A stretch of DNA of 64,000 nucleotides from Grammothele lineata (lineage: Eukaryota; Basidiomycota; Agaricomycetes; Polyporales; Polyporaceae), in NCBI GenBank assembly GCA_002150815.3, contig NDFF03000317.1, positions 558,001-622,000 of the forward strand, read 5' to 3'. The notes under the pieces are model-generated. The model was not told the DNA's origin, did not search any database, and saw only the letters and a program-made list of their open reading frames with translations. Both the position numbers and the translations under genes were made by a program. Positions 1 to 12,900 of the stretch are shown one piece after another. How positions within the stretch are numbered: the stretch's first letter is position 1; the number at the start of each line of letters is the position of its first letter.

Positions 1-1359
1 GACGCGGAGCGCAGTTTGACGGTCAACCGAGAACGCGACTTAGAATGAGAGAAATATATAAACATTAGAGTCCGAGCATAATGAGTACGCCCTCCGATAC
101 ACGCCGGGAAAGCATGGGAGGTGCACACATCTTGTGTGAAATGTTCAATACACTTCTATATTTACCGCGTCGATGAAGTTCCTTTCAGTGCTGATATCAG
201 AGAAGGCCTTCAAACAGACGTCCGGCATTGTGTCAATCCCGGCCTGTCGGGGTGTTCGACTCGGCGCATGTGAGACGGTGCAACATGGACCAGGGCTCAC
301 CCCCTCAGCGTCCTCTCCACCTCCTGGTCTTCCTTCCTCATGCTTGCCAACGTCGCCGGGGGTCGTTCCCCGACATCGAACTGGAGCGAGGGACGACCGC
401 GTGAGCCCCTGCATGTTCATCGCGTGAGCACACAAGTATATCAGAATGGGATACGAGTGTAAACGTACCCGAGATAAGTAGTTTCTTCGTTGACCTCGAT
501 AATAGGATCTTCCAACGTGGACGCACGACGCCTATACGCAATCGAGATGGCTGCAGACGCTACAGGCAACCTCAACTCGTGCGCTAACGAGTTACAAGAG
601 CAGAATAGACTCACAAGGCGATGTGGTGTGCGTGACCACCTGTCATGTCTTAGACATGGCAGGTTATTACCCTACAAGACTTCGTAGAAAGGAGAGCTCG
701 AGAGATTGGCCGTCGCGATAGGTAGTGATGTGCGCATGCTCGGTCATGCCCGTCTGTCTCTAAGGCGCGCCCATGAGAGGCAGCATACGGTTCTGCGAGA
801 AGGAACTTACCTTTCTCCACGTCCTCCACTGTTTTCAATACAGACAGGATAAGCATCGTAGCATTCATGAGCGAGTGCGGCGCTCGAGAACGAGGCGAAG
901 TCGGCTGGAATACTTTGCGCAACGCCTCTGGAGCAAATCCCTGAAATAGTAGCTTTGCCCGATACAGAGACTGAGGCGTGATTACGTCGGATGACGAGAA
1001 ATTATGGCCTGCGGACAGAACTCACCGATCACAGCGATAGCCTTTTGGATGCAAGAGAAAGTGGGTTTTGTAACGCCGAACGAAAATCAACAGAGAACGC
1101 GGATCTGAGAAAGCGATGGAGACATACCACGTTGGTTCCGAACTGCGTCCAATGCAGCCTATCAGTGTATAAGATGAGGGTCTAACTTTGAAGAATATGG
1201 CGTTAGAGAGAGAGGCCCCTGGAACATGCGACCAGATCTAGCTCAATGACTCTGGGAAATGACGGTCTTTTGGCGGACCTCCCTTGACACATATGATCGC
1301 ATGTCTCAGGTACGAGAGGACACGACGGGACCTATGAAAGTCACATCGAGTCGCCGGTC
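1..1359. other. Left edge, no gene recognised
   Basis: Short open frames on both strands overlap one another, lack splice-linked continuation and show no family resemblance. I see no RNA gene or clear repeat. The duplicated block described at 1360-5716 begins near the right end of this stretch. Confidence 0.5.
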
Positions 1360-1528
1360 CATGCCAGTGGGTGTCATAAGCCGAGAGACCGGCCCGGCCA
1401 TGGCCCGAGCTCCGACCACTAGTACTGGCATCAACGGTCTTGTTCGACTTGTGGTCCGCACGACGCGCGTAGGATCTCGAGTTTTTCCTCCTCATGGCCA
1501 CCCTTCATCTTCGCGCAATCCCTCGGAC

Positions 1529-3324
1529 ATGTCTACAAGGCGGACCGCTTTCTCGCGCGAGATCTGGGAACTCATCTGTGCGCATTGCGGGTCTCGGACA
1601 CTAGCCATTCTCGCCAGGCTGAACAGACACCTCTCGGAAATTGCACTCGGACGGTTGTGGTCGGAGGTCCAGGGTCTCGAAGCGCTTCTGCCTATCGCAC
1701 CCCCGGATTCGTGGACGTACGGGACGGATGACACGCTTGGGCGTGACGTGGTGGTGAGTGCCTAATCGTTGTCTCGCAGCTCCCTCAAAGTTGACGTGAT
1801 TTTCGTCGTTTCCAGTCCTTCCATCGCGAACTCACCGACAACGAAGTTGCGCGACTCCGAAAGTACACTTCCTTCGTCAGGATCATCGACCAGAGCCCGA
1901 TCTGCCGTCGTACGGACTTCCTCCTCGGAGACACGGCATGGCGAACTCTAGTCGAGTATCTCAGGCCGATAGACTTTCCCCGTTTGAGAGAAGTTTACAC
2001 GGACGACACGGTCTCCGTGAGCAAGACGCCCCCGGACGTTTGGGCCGACTGGCCTGACCCCCCACTGCATCCCATGCCTTACCTCTTTCATTTCTTTCAT
2101 TCATCCCTCCGCAATCTCAGAGTCATGGTGCAACTCGTGGACAATACTGGAAAAGCGCCGGATTCAGGATTCCTACGCGGGGAGGATCATGTAGTGAGAC
2201 CCAGTATGCTCATCCCATTGCTTACGGATCTCGCTGCTCGTTGCCCCAGACTGGAGAGGTTCCAACTCAATTCCAGTATATCTGACGACTCGGAAAAGAT
2301 TGACCAGTTGCTCGCCGAGGCGATATGCGGATTACACCACCTCACCCATTGCATCATATACGGCACGCCATCGCTTCCATTCCGCATACTGAGACATTTA
2401 GCATCACTTCCCTCCCTCCGCGACATAACCCTAGTGGCTCGACACATGGATTGTCCCGAAGATGTTGAGCAGGCATTCCGTGACATAGACCGCCCGTTTC
2501 CAGTCTTACGCTCCCTGAATCTCAAATGTGACCTGTCAGCTCGTTGGATGGCCGACCTCGTACAGAAGATGCAATCCCCACACGTCTCATACGTCCACCT
2601 CCAGCTTCACCCCTGGGCTCCTCCAGACCACATTCATGCACTGGTTTCTGCCTTGGGCGTCCATCCCTCCGCCCAATCCATTCAGACCTTGCGCCTGGAC
2701 ATAGGAACTTCTGACGATGTTCCGGTATCCGATGACGACAACGCGTACCATCCATCCATTCTGCTCCCTCTCTCCCAACTCTCCCAGCTCGTCCTGATCG
2801 ATCTGCGTGGTTCTTCTTTCATGGGCCTAGATGACATGACGCTCGCTGCGATGGCGCGTGGATGGCCGCACCTTTTGAGGGCAAACCTCGTACCGACTAC
2901 TTCAAGGACCACCTTTCGGGCATCACTAGTGGCGTTTAGCTACTTCGTGGAACATTGTCCTGTTCTGTCAGAGATCGGATTCGCGGTACAAGATGTCGAC
3001 CTCGCGGCTGTCGAGTATACGCACGCACTCGTCGCACATGCGGGCTCGGATCCAAGGCCTGCATCCCGTGTCACTATGATCTCCACGGGGCCTTCGCAGG
3101 TAGAAGCAGACGCCGGTCTTGCTCTTGCCGCACTGCTCTCTGTTTGGTTCCCGAGGTTGACAAGCATAATATACAACTGGTCTCACCTGGATGAGTCCTC
3201 GCTGTGGGACGGTATCCCACGCCTCGTACAACTGTTTGCTCGAGTACGGCGCCAAGAACGTAGGTGGCAGCAAGCCGTGAGCACTAACAGTGGCCTCACC
3301 GCAAGTCTCCCTTTGGTGCATTGA
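1529..3324 (+). CDS. F-box / leucine-rich protein, copy 1
   Basis: Two exons, 1529-1753 and 1816-3324, joined in phase 0 over a 62-base GTGAGT..CAG intron, giving about 577 aa. Residues ~8-50 look like an F-box: SREIWELICAHC, then a leucine-rich helix and a LW pair. The rest carries irregular leucine-rich repeats such as LIPLLTDLAARCPRLERF and ends in a basic stretch (FARVRRQERRWQQ). Members of this fungal class normally act as substrate receptors of SCF ubiquitin ligases; the substrate here is unknown. Three intact paralogues lie at 38198-39983, 43688-45447 and 46486-48266 (all -), each with a 75-codon first exon and an intron at the same place. The start was chosen by that conserved MST/MSA RR context. 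It converges on the X1 gene. Confidence 0.8.
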
Positions 3325-3705
3325 CAACTGGTTTTATTCCATTCGTGTATCATTACGTGAGTCTTTTGTCAGCAATAAGGCCTAAAGCCTGACCAGTTCA
3401 TGCACTGATCTGCGATACAACAGTCAGTGTTGCCTCTCCAAGAATGACGCTAGCTGTAGGGGATTAATCACAACATCTATGAATGTTGCTTTGATCTGTC
3501 GGGGTCTCTTCTTTGCGATTACAATCCTTGTTTATCTTCACAGGAGCGAGATGTGTAGGATGTAGTCGATAGGACGGTGTGTCAAGAACAGGGTGTATTG
3601 CATAGGTATATCAGATTTGAATCTACACTCATAACGTTGCATTGTACAATAATTCATAGTGCATATAGACCATAAAAATCATTCATGTGGCAGAATGTCT
3701 CAAGC
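3325..3705. other. Convergent intergenic spacer
   Basis: AT-richer sequence between the two convergent genes, presumably holding both 3' untranslated regions. No open frame or repeat stands out. The equivalent spacer exists at 43325-43687. Confidence 0.4.
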
Positions 3706-5166
3706 TCACCGCCGTACAGAGCTTGACCCACTGGCACGAGCTCCATGGATCCTGTTATAGGCCAATTCGAATCGAGGCTCTTTCGTCAGCTCTTTCGGCG
3801 GTGGCACAGGCTTCTGATACTTGTGTTCGATCTTGCGTTGCGTAGTTCCCATGGCATTCTTGAGGCCTTGCTTGAACATCATTGCGGAATTCCCGCCGCC
3901 GAGACCCTTGTACTGAAGAAGCACCATCTCGATGCGGTACTTGCCGCCCTCGAGCTTGTCGCGCACATTTTGAACGATTTTGGGTTGAGGCTCGAAAGTG
4001 AGTCGGATTGCCACGGCATTGTCTTTGACCTGTGAGGATAATGGTCAGCTCATGCCACCCTCTAGCCTGAATGGACATCCGTACACGTGATGGCAGCTCT
4101 TCCCAGCCGTCTCCGGTCATATACAACCCAAGGCGATGCGCCACGAATCTACCCTTATACTCAACGTGGTCGTGAACGCCCTTGTCCTTTGCCAGCTGGT
4201 ACTCCGGCGCTGTGAACAGGTGAAACTCTCTCTCACTCAAGAGCGTTGCACAGTCCCTGCCGAATACCCATACGGCAGCGTGTTGACCCATCCGAATGTT
4301 TTCCGAGCCTACCACGTTGTCGGGGCGCATAATCATCATATTAGGGCCGTCCAAGTTTTTGCCCGTCTGTTGGATTCAACGATGTTGATCAGTGACATGC
4401 TCTGTATAAGGTTCGAAAGAGGGTACCTACATGGGGCCTGTAGCACCACATGTCATTCGGCGAACCAGCGTAGTGCTGATATTTCAGGTTATTGCAATAT
4501 TTCCGCACGTCGGCGACCTCGAGGTCGGGAAAATTTAAGAGCGGATCGCTGTCCTCGCTCGCGTCGGGTAGCTCCTGCGCGAGCATCCTTCCCAGCTTCG
4601 CGTACAACTCCAGTTCCCGGGAGACAACGGTACCCGCAACGACACTGGCACGAAGCATGTCCTCCAGCCTCCTCGCGTACGTCTTGAGCTTCTCCGAGTC
4701 GACGCGCACAGTCTTCTGAGAAGGGTTGGTGGGCCCGACAGATAAAAGCTGGGAGGTGGCATGCCGAGCGACAATGGTCGATGACTGGTTTGGAGGTGGC
4801 TGAGGAATTCGTACGGGAGGAACGGGAGGCACGGGAGGCCGAGGGGTCGTAGTCGACGGACCAGCACGTCGCTGAATGCGACTGTCGAACGTGCGTGAAC
4901 CAGAAGGTGCGCCGGAGCCCGCAGGCTCACGCATACCGCGCGCCTTGACCTCCTGGCGGACCTTGAGATCGTTGCGCAGGGCAGCGTCTACGGTTGTAAT
5001 CTGACGGCTCTGGGACTGGATGGGAATAGAACATGACAAGCACAAATAAATGAGCTGTGAAAGCCTGAGAGAGAAAATCGGCAGGGCGTACATCGACTTT
5101 CTTCTCCTGGCGCGACGCTTCGCGGCGGGCGGGGAAGTAGGGAGCTGATTTCACGGGGAATGACAT
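3706..5166 (-). CDS. X-family protein of unknown function, copy X1
   Basis: Four exons, all phase 0: 5166-5092, 5015-4431, 4366-4085, 4029-3706, giving 421 aa. I do not recognise a named domain. Exon 1 encodes a short basic start (MSFPVKSAPYFPARREASRQ). Exon 2 has a Pro/Ser/Arg-rich linker followed by a helical region ending MWCYRPH. Exon 3 contains MRPDNVVGSENIR and AAVWVF. Exon 4 has a charged helix and a YQKPVPPPKEL motif. The inverted copy X2 (41857-43324) is also exactly 421 aa with the same intron positions, and a diverged member X3 lies at 37187-37950. No signal peptide or membrane segment is seen. Conservation of frame and splice sites in two diverged copies argues that it is a real gene. 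A TATA-like box lies about 105 bases upstream. Confidence 0.75.
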
Positions 5167-5268
5167 GGTCGACGGCGACGACAAGAGCTGACAGCTAAGT
5201 GAAAGGCAGGGGAACAGGTTCGCGTCGTAGAATGAGGCGACGAGGAATGTGAGCTGAATTGTGGTTGC

Positions 5269-5275
5269 ATTTATA
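5269..5275 (-). promoter_or_regulatory. TATA-like box of X1
   Basis: TATAAAT on the minus strand, about 105 bases before the X1 start codon. The same TATAAATG(C/T)AACCACAATTC context precedes X2 at 41741, so it was duplicated together with the gene. Confidence 0.5.
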
Positions 5276-5289
5276 GTTGACGAGGACGA

Positions 5290-6300
5290 GTGGCTCACTC
5301 TGAGACGCTTTGGCCCACATGTCTTGGACGGCCCAAGCGGTGCATCGATCTGAGCCACTGGGCCATCAGGAAGTTGTCCTCCGGCGGCCGGCGGGGGGAG
5401 GGCCAAAGCGTTGAGATGGCCAACGCGAGGCGTCGCAGCGACTGGAGAGTCCATCAGAAGGTGCATTGTAGTACAACGAGGAGGAAACCACGTACATGGA
5501 TGATTTGATTGTTCTCCTCGAACAGGAGGCGGTCCTGGTTGTCACTGCGAGCATATGCTCTCCGCCGCGTGCGTGAGCCGGGGAACACACACCCAGCGTA
5601 GTTGTGGGTTGACATTGTCCCAGACGGCGGCCAGCGCATTTAAGACGAATTTGGGACAACTGTGCTGGTGGGACGTGCAGGTCATCGCGCTGGCTATTGA
5701 GAGGAATCGAGTGAAAGCGGTGCGCTGTACTGCTCGGCGGCGGCGGATTTGCGGTGGGGTGTGGTTGCAACTATACCGAACGAGTTCTAGTGGCTTAGTC
5801 CATGCGGGACAATGTGCAAAAACTTACACTCCATGTCGATCCATGAGTTATTAGGCGACTGCAGCAACTGGTGCACGTAGGGAAGAAAGGTCTTCTCGTC
5901 GACGAGAGCGTATCCACCCGCTCAATGTACAGCACCTGGGTTGAAATCCCAGGCTACCAGCATGATGTGATGGAGGGCTCAGGGCGCGCAACGGAAGACG
6001 ACGTTGAGCTATAGGGCAGTGAGCCCGGAGTCTGGGGCCGTCGACCTGGTGGTTCAAAGGTTTGGAGGAACGTTAGCACGTCTTCTTCAGCCGAAGTGCC
6101 TAGTTCTGCAACAATTACCCACCTGGAACGCTTTGCTGCAGCGCTCAGAGCGCCGACTCTACTCCCACGAGTCAGTACATCCGATCTTCGTTCAAGTTGT
6201 TTGGCCTTCAAGTTGAACATTGTCGGAAAGCTGTCGATGTCGTATCGTTTGGGCTGTGCCTGGACCATACTGGGTCGCATGCGGGTTGCACATGTGCTAC
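5290..6300 (-). pseudogene. Remnant of a second recurring coding segment ('Y'), copy A
   Basis: On the minus strand several short frames resemble segments found elsewhere in the window. One ends LPYVHQLLQSPNNSWID (about 5800-5910). Another, LALAISTLWPSPRRPPEDN..MAQWLRSMHRL (about 5300-5465), follows a possible intron. Similar pairs occur at 26070-26350 (-), 36850-37140 (+) and, for the second piece, 41560-41720 (+). The open frames between them do not join cleanly, so I treat this as a broken gene. The first listed frame near 6280 (MRPSMVQAQPKRYD) may or may not belong to it. Function unknown. Confidence 0.4.
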
Positions 6301-6942
6301 GCGTACGGACATTCCGATTCTTTCTTAGAATCGGTCTTCAGGTCGGCGAATGTACCCCTCCACGTGACTTTTGTCGCACCCGAGTTCTCCCGTTCTGTCA
6401 CGTGGACAATCATCCTCCAATCAGCTTTCACTTTTCATGGCCATCGTCTACTCGTCGTCTCCTCTCTCCGGCCTCCCTTTCCAATGCAGCTTCCACGTGA
6501 TCTTTGTCTCACCCGACAGTTTCCGTCTCTTGTTCGCCCCCTACGGTCAATCGCCGTTTTCGCGTCCGTCCTGACGCCGGGGGCTTCGAGCGCTTCAAAG
6601 CCATACGGAGCTCTCCATTGTCGGCCCGTGTCTGCGCCCTCGCGCTCAACGTAAGTTACCACATTGAACGTAAAAATCTGCTCGCGGTGGCTCTGCACAG
6701 TCCTAGGTAAGTCCTAGCGAACAATGTAGTCGATAACGGACAACATTCCTCACTCGCGATTGTCCTCATCCGATAAGATAAGCAGCTCAAGCAACTGTCC
6801 GGCAATCCACGGCGTCGGAGACTGAAGTACTGACGCTTTCAGCGGGGCCGTTGTCTCCTCGCCCGCCATCCACTCTCCCCCTTTCTGGCGACACCACGAA
6901 GTGCCCCTTGCACATTTTGCTACAACCATTCGCTTCCGCCCC
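6301..6942. other. Leader region of the Helitron gene
   Basis: No convincing protein frame. The stretch would contain the untranslated first exon and promoter of the Helitron gene and, if the element is complete, its 5' terminus. I could not find a convincing TC terminus here. Confidence 0.35.
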
Positions 6943-9900
6943 AGTAAGTGCAACGCTCGCTGGCTAGCATCACGCTGACGACATACAGTGACTTCTAAGA
7001 ATCACTTCACAAAGGAAGAACTTGAACGGTGGCCACTCTTGTGTGGTGTCCCTTTCGCGGCGTATACTGCCAGTTTCGCCGAGTTCGTTCCATCAGAGGT
7101 TGCCCTCGCCTCCCGTGACGGCAGACCGGACGTGATAGTCGTCGACGTACCCTTGGAGGTTATCCTTGACCGCCTTACTGCCAGGCAGTTGATCAATGTT
7201 TGTGCGTTGCACGGCGTCAAATTGTCTCGGGCTCAACGGAAGGTGGCGTCCTTGTGTGCTCTCCTGCGAGCTCATCGTTGTCACGGGTGTGAGCATTATG
7301 GTGCAGTGTTTCACATGCGTTACGCTATGCCTGTCGAGGAGCACCCTCCGCCCCCCTTTGAGTTTCCTCCTCCGCCTCAGACCGTCCGTGAGCGCGCGGA
7401 CATCATTCGGGCGTTTAAAGCCGGGCTCACACCGGAGAACGTCTATGAAAAGCCGTGTGCTGTTTGTGCCACCCTGACACGTTTATGCGATCTGGAGACT
7501 ATCGAATATTCCCAGCTATCTCTTTCCGTTCTTGAGGAGGAGACAATGGTGACCCGGCGCGAAAGGCATTCTCTCGACGAGGCCATAGAACCCATTCCTG
7601 GTCCGGTGCTCTATGAACCGGCGGTATCTATCCGTCCGGCCGATGGCGTTCGTATCTATAGCGCATGTAAATCGTGCTTGAAAGACTTGCGGAAGGGCCG
7701 TCGGCCTGTCATGGCACTTGCCAATGGGAGATGGTTAGGTGATGTGCCCACTCAGCTTCAAGGGCTGTCGTATGCGGAAGAACTTCTCATAGCGAAATTT
7801 CGTCGAAATTATTGCGTTGCGCGTGTTAGCGGGGGGCAGAAATATCTCAAGACCCACGTAGTTGTCTTTGAACAACCAGTCGAGCGAGTGTATCAAGTTC
7901 TGCCTCCCCCACGAGCCGAGCTAGAAGAATGTCTTGCGATCCTCTTTGCTGGACCAGGAAATCCAGCGGAGGACGGATACAAGATGACCCCCTTTCTTGT
8001 TCGACACAAGGTTGTACTCGATGCGCTAAGGTGGCTTCGCCTCAACAATGCTTTGTATGAGAACATCACCATATCTATGGAAAATCTTGCTCAGTACGAG
8101 GATGGTCAGCCACCCGTCACCGTCCTCTTTCATCCAGCCGGGGCGTCCGACACAGTCTGGCTCGAGGATGAGCTGGATTCAGACCAGCCGGATGTGTGTC
8201 CTTTCATAGTGCATACGTTGAATGGCCCTGACCTTGCGAAGATGTCGCACAAGGAACGTATTGCGACGTCTATCAAGTTATTTGATTCGGGGCAGAAGGC
8301 CTTGTCTGTCGGTCATGCGGAACGACCGGAGAGTATTTTTCACAACCCGGATTACTTTCCTTCGATGGCTCCTTGGCTTTTCCCTTACGGCCTAGGAGGC
8401 ATCGAGAACACGCTGCGCAAACGTCCATGTGACCGTCTCCGCCAGCTTCGCGCTGCCTTATTATATGCAGACCGTAGGTTTCAGTCGGACCGCACTTTTC
8501 CCTATGTTGCCTTCAGTCAGGAACAAATGCGCGGTAGCTACAGAGGTGGGATTATAATGACTAAGACAAAACATTTCCCCATGGTTGCAGCCCGCATCAT
8601 GAATATCAAGTACGATGCCTTAGAACGAATCATCGCACGCGCTAAGGATGGTGGGTATGTTCAGCCTCAGGACGATGATGAGAAGGAGTGTTTTGAGCTG
8701 ATGTCCATGATCGACGTTGTAGGTGGGCACGTCCATGGCTCTAATACGCAGAAGAAGTATAGACGCAACGAGCTGCGTGCTCTATCAAATGAAGAAGGTA
8801 CCCCGACATTCTTTCTGACATTTTCTCCCGCCGACTGGAAGAACCCTATTTGTCTATCTATGTGTGGTGTGCCTGTAGATCTCGGGAGTCTTGAACCCCG
8901 TTTGCCATCGGAAGCGTCTTGCATGCTTGCTGTCGCCCATAATCCCGTAGGGGCAGCTAGGTTTTTTGATCTCATGGTGAATTCTTTGCTCCGTGATCTT
9001 TTGGGATGCGGAACCCGTAAAGGAGGTGTTTTCGGTCACATCGATGCTCATTACGGTACTGTGGAAGAACAGGGCAGGAAGACATTGCATCTACACCTCT
9101 TGGTGTGGGTTCGTGGTAGTCCCAATCCTAAGGAACTGCGAGAGAAAATACTCAGTGATGCTGATTTCCGACACAAATTAATAGCGTGGCTAGAATCCTG
9201 TCATACGGGTGATTTTCTCACTGGCAATGAGAACAGTTTATCTGAACGACTGGAGGTTGTGGAGCCCGAGAACGTAGTGAACGGCAAGCCCAGGAAAGCT
9301 AAGGTTCGGCTGAAAGTCCGCGATCCTGTGACGACTTTGACGCTGCCTCCTCCTGACAAATACGCCAGCGATGAAGCGTTTGAAAAATGGGATAGAGAAT
9401 TCCTAGCGGATGTTGATGGCGTCGTATATGTTTCTAATAGGCATGACGCAAATCACAAGAAGGGCTGTATGCGAGGGAGTAAGCCAAATCAATATTGCCG
9501 CGCACGCTTTCCTCGAGATTTGCGGACAGCTACCGAGGTAGATCTAGAGTCCGGCGCAATTCGGTTTAAAAAATGTGAACCTTGGATTAATACTTTCTGC
9601 CCTACAATCTGCACCTGCTTGCGTTGCAATACAGATGTCACGGTTCTCCTGTCAGGAACACAGGCCAGACACATCATAGCATATGTCAGTGACTACGTTA
9701 CTAAAAGTTCCCTCACTACATATAAGTTCTTCACTATAGTTTTGGATGTACTGAAGCGCGTTTTACCTAACCTCGCTGCCTCTGGTGTGGACTCGCTAGA
9801 AGCAAGCCGCCGTGTAGTGACCAAACTAATGAATGCTCTGACTGCCGCTTCCGAAACAGGTGGCCCCGCGGCATGTGCGTATCTCCTAGGACAGCCCGAT

Positions 9901-12900
9901 CATTACACCAGCCATCGGTTCAAAACTGTATATTGGCGGTCTTATGTTTCTGCGGCTGTGTCGGACTTGTGTCAGGAGCTTCTACCCGAATCATGGAGGC
10001 GAGAGGCTGAGGTAGAGGGCGAGGAACGAGTGGTTGTAGAAAATGTCAGTGAACAGCCAGCCAAAGTAACGAAGCCTATGGATTACATCCACCGCCCGTC
10101 GGAACTGGCCGCATTGTCTCTGTACGAGTTCTGGCGGCATACAGACGTTCGCAAAATTCGTACCACTAACCGAACAAGCCACGGCGATGTTGAAGGTCGT
10201 TCCTCGAAGCGACGTCGAACAACCACCGGTCCTGTGGGTGTCGATGAAGAGTGTGAGGAGGAGTCTGAGAACGATCTACTCGATGAAGATGAAGAAGAAG
10301 ATGGCGACGAAGACAATGACGATGACGAAGATCCGGCTGTCACTGGCAAACGGAAACGTGCGCGAACATCGAGAGCCTTGCGGTTCCTCTCGTCTCATCC
10401 ACTAGCTGCCAAAAATGCAGTCTCATGCGTCAAAGAACACCTGGCATACACACCTAATCCTGTGGGAGCACGTTTGCCTAGGAGAGACAAGGGAAACTAT
10501 GAGGAATACTGCATGATTATGCTGGTCTTTTTCGCTCCCGGTGGTTGGCGCTCCGGCCGCGACTTACTCGGTGAACATGGATCGTGGTCCGATGCGTTCA
10601 AGGCGACGTCATTCTCTGAGAGGGCTCTTCGTTATATGGATAACATGCACGCGATGTACGATTGCCAGGACGCGCGCGACGACTACGCCGCTCAACGGAG
10701 AGCTCTGCATCCGGGCGGTCCGGATCGGGATCACCTTGAGTCCCTCCTGCCCACGACACTAGATGAACTCGAGGGTGACGTTAACAACTACGAGGAGGCC
10801 TGTCATGGACCTGGCACGGTGAGCACTACGATGGATCTTGACATCCCGATGGAGGGTGACTTGTATCGCAAACGTATGCAACGTGTGGCTTTTATGCAGA
10901 GCATGTTGCGGCGATTGCATGGCGAGGATGAGGACTCTATCTCGTATGAAAGGTTTGTGCCTCAGGAACGTCAGGCGTACTCTCACGGAGGCTTTCCATC
11001 GAAATCTCCCCAGTCGTGGAGCACCTTGTTAAATTCGGCTCGACAACATCGAATAGATGCATCTCACCAAGTGCCGTCCGTTTCTCGACCGCGGACCGCT
11101 GAGGATGCGGCTCTGCATACGTGGAATGATCTAGCGATAGTATCAAAGGAGGACTTGGTCAGATGGGCGAACAAGACTGCTCTGGGACCGCGCTGTTTGC
11201 AAGATCCCGAGCTACTTTTACTGCATAATGTTGTTAGCGAGTTTTCTTTGAACGACGCCCAGACCCGTGCTTTCGCAATTCCAGCTCGCCACCTCCATCA
11301 TCACGAACCCGAACCGCTCACTATGTACCTTGCCGGAATGGCTGGCACAGGCAAATCTCGTGTTGTCTTGGCTCTGATCTCATTCCTGTGCAAACGAGGA
11401 GAAGAATACCGGTTTGTGGCCCTTGGACCAACAGGTTCATCTGCATGCTTGATAGGTGGTTCTACATATCACTCAGTACTCGGATTTGGCATCGACGACT
11501 CAGTGCAACTTACTCCGTCCATGCTTGAAAAGGTCCGGGAACGTCTGGCTCAGGTAGATCTCATTTTCATCGATGAGGTATCCATGATCTCTTGCAGAGC
11601 ATTGTATCGGATTTGTCAAGCTATAACGAAAGCTTTTGGTCAAGTTAGCAAGCCGTTCGGGGGGAAGAGTATGATACTTGCCGGGGATTTTGCACAGCTG
11701 CCTCCAGCTAGCCAAGACGTGCCTCTGTACTCACAGTCCATTACACCAGAGAGTGCGGCACATTCTCAACGTAAGCTCGAGTCCGTTTTGGGCCAAGGCT
11801 TGTGGCATCTATTCACAACGGTGGTTGTATTGCGTGAGAACATGCGGCAGAGAGGAATGTCAAACGAAGATCTTGCCTTTAGAATCGCTCTGTGCCGTAT
11901 GCGGTACGCGAAATGCACACAAGAGGACATTCGCCTACTCGAGACCCGTGTGGCTAAGACGATTCCTCCAGAGTTCGATGCCATATCCATTGTTACAGGT
12001 AGAAATGCTCACCGTGACGTGATCAACAGGGTATATGCGAAACGATTCGCTAGGAAAAACAACGTACCGCTGCATGCGTTCTATTCTGTCGATAGTCTGA
12101 GCAGAAAAGGTATGACGGACTCGTTCAAGACCGCTCTCCGCGAGTATGACCGAATATGGGACCCAATCAGAACATCTGATATTCTTGGAGAACGTTTGCA
12201 GCACGTACTGTGGAATCTGTCGCCCGATCAGACTGGCCATCATGCGGGCATTTTGTTGTTGTGCGAGGGCATGCCTGTACTCCTGAAACACAACGAGGCC
12301 ACCGAACTCTGCGCGACGAACGGTGCGGAGGGCGTTGTCCGTGGATGGGCATCTCACACAGGACCCAAGGGTAAGGAGATCCTGGACACGTTGTTCATCG
12401 AGCTTGTCAATCCTCCTCGGGATGTCCAACTCGATGGGCTTCCGATGAATGTCATCCCCATCACTCCCAGAAAAAAGGCGATATCCTGCAGGTTACCATT
12501 GAACGACATGCGGGTTACCATTCAACGCGAACAAGTTTGCATCTTGCCAAACTTTGCTATGACCGACTTCGGCAGTCAGGGACGGACACGGCCGATTAAT
12601 CCAGTGCACTTGAAACACTGCGAGAGCCATCAGTCTATCTATACTTGTTTGTCCCGCAGCAGTTCACTCGCCGGTACTCTTATATTAGACGGCATAGAGG
12701 AATCTCGAATTACCAAAGGTGCGAACAAACAATTGTTGCAGGAGTTTCAATCCATAGAGGTGCTTGATGACATCACCCGTTTAAGATGGGAGGGTAAACT
12801 ACCGGCGGGAATATCTGGTGACACAAGAAATGCCCTCGTTCAGTCGTATTTCCATGTGAATGGCGCTGGCTACATACCTCCCCATGCAGACCCTTACTTG

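Larger units (their letters stand above)
1360..5716. repeat. Arm 1 of an inverted segmental duplication (partner 41291-45625)
   Basis: The block holds an F-box gene on + and an X-family gene on -, converging. The reverse complement of 41291-45625 carries the same two genes in the same relative order. The same DNA is also readable upstream of the F-box gene (shared stretch ending in CTCCTCATGGCC just before the start) and in about 450 bases upstream of the X gene. The shared sequence stops abruptly at TTTCACTCGATTCC (about 5716 here, 41291 there), which I take as the duplication edge. Arms are about 4.35 kb. Both genes are open in both copies, so the duplication has not simply decayed. Confidence 0.8.

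Noticed and set aside
7002..7344. Antisense frames near the Helitron start
   Set aside because: Shadows of the transposase frame.
10083..10349. Serine-rich open frame opposite the Helitron gene
   Set aside because: It is the antisense of the Helitron acidic stretch (GAT/GAA/GAC codons read backwards as Ser), not a gene.
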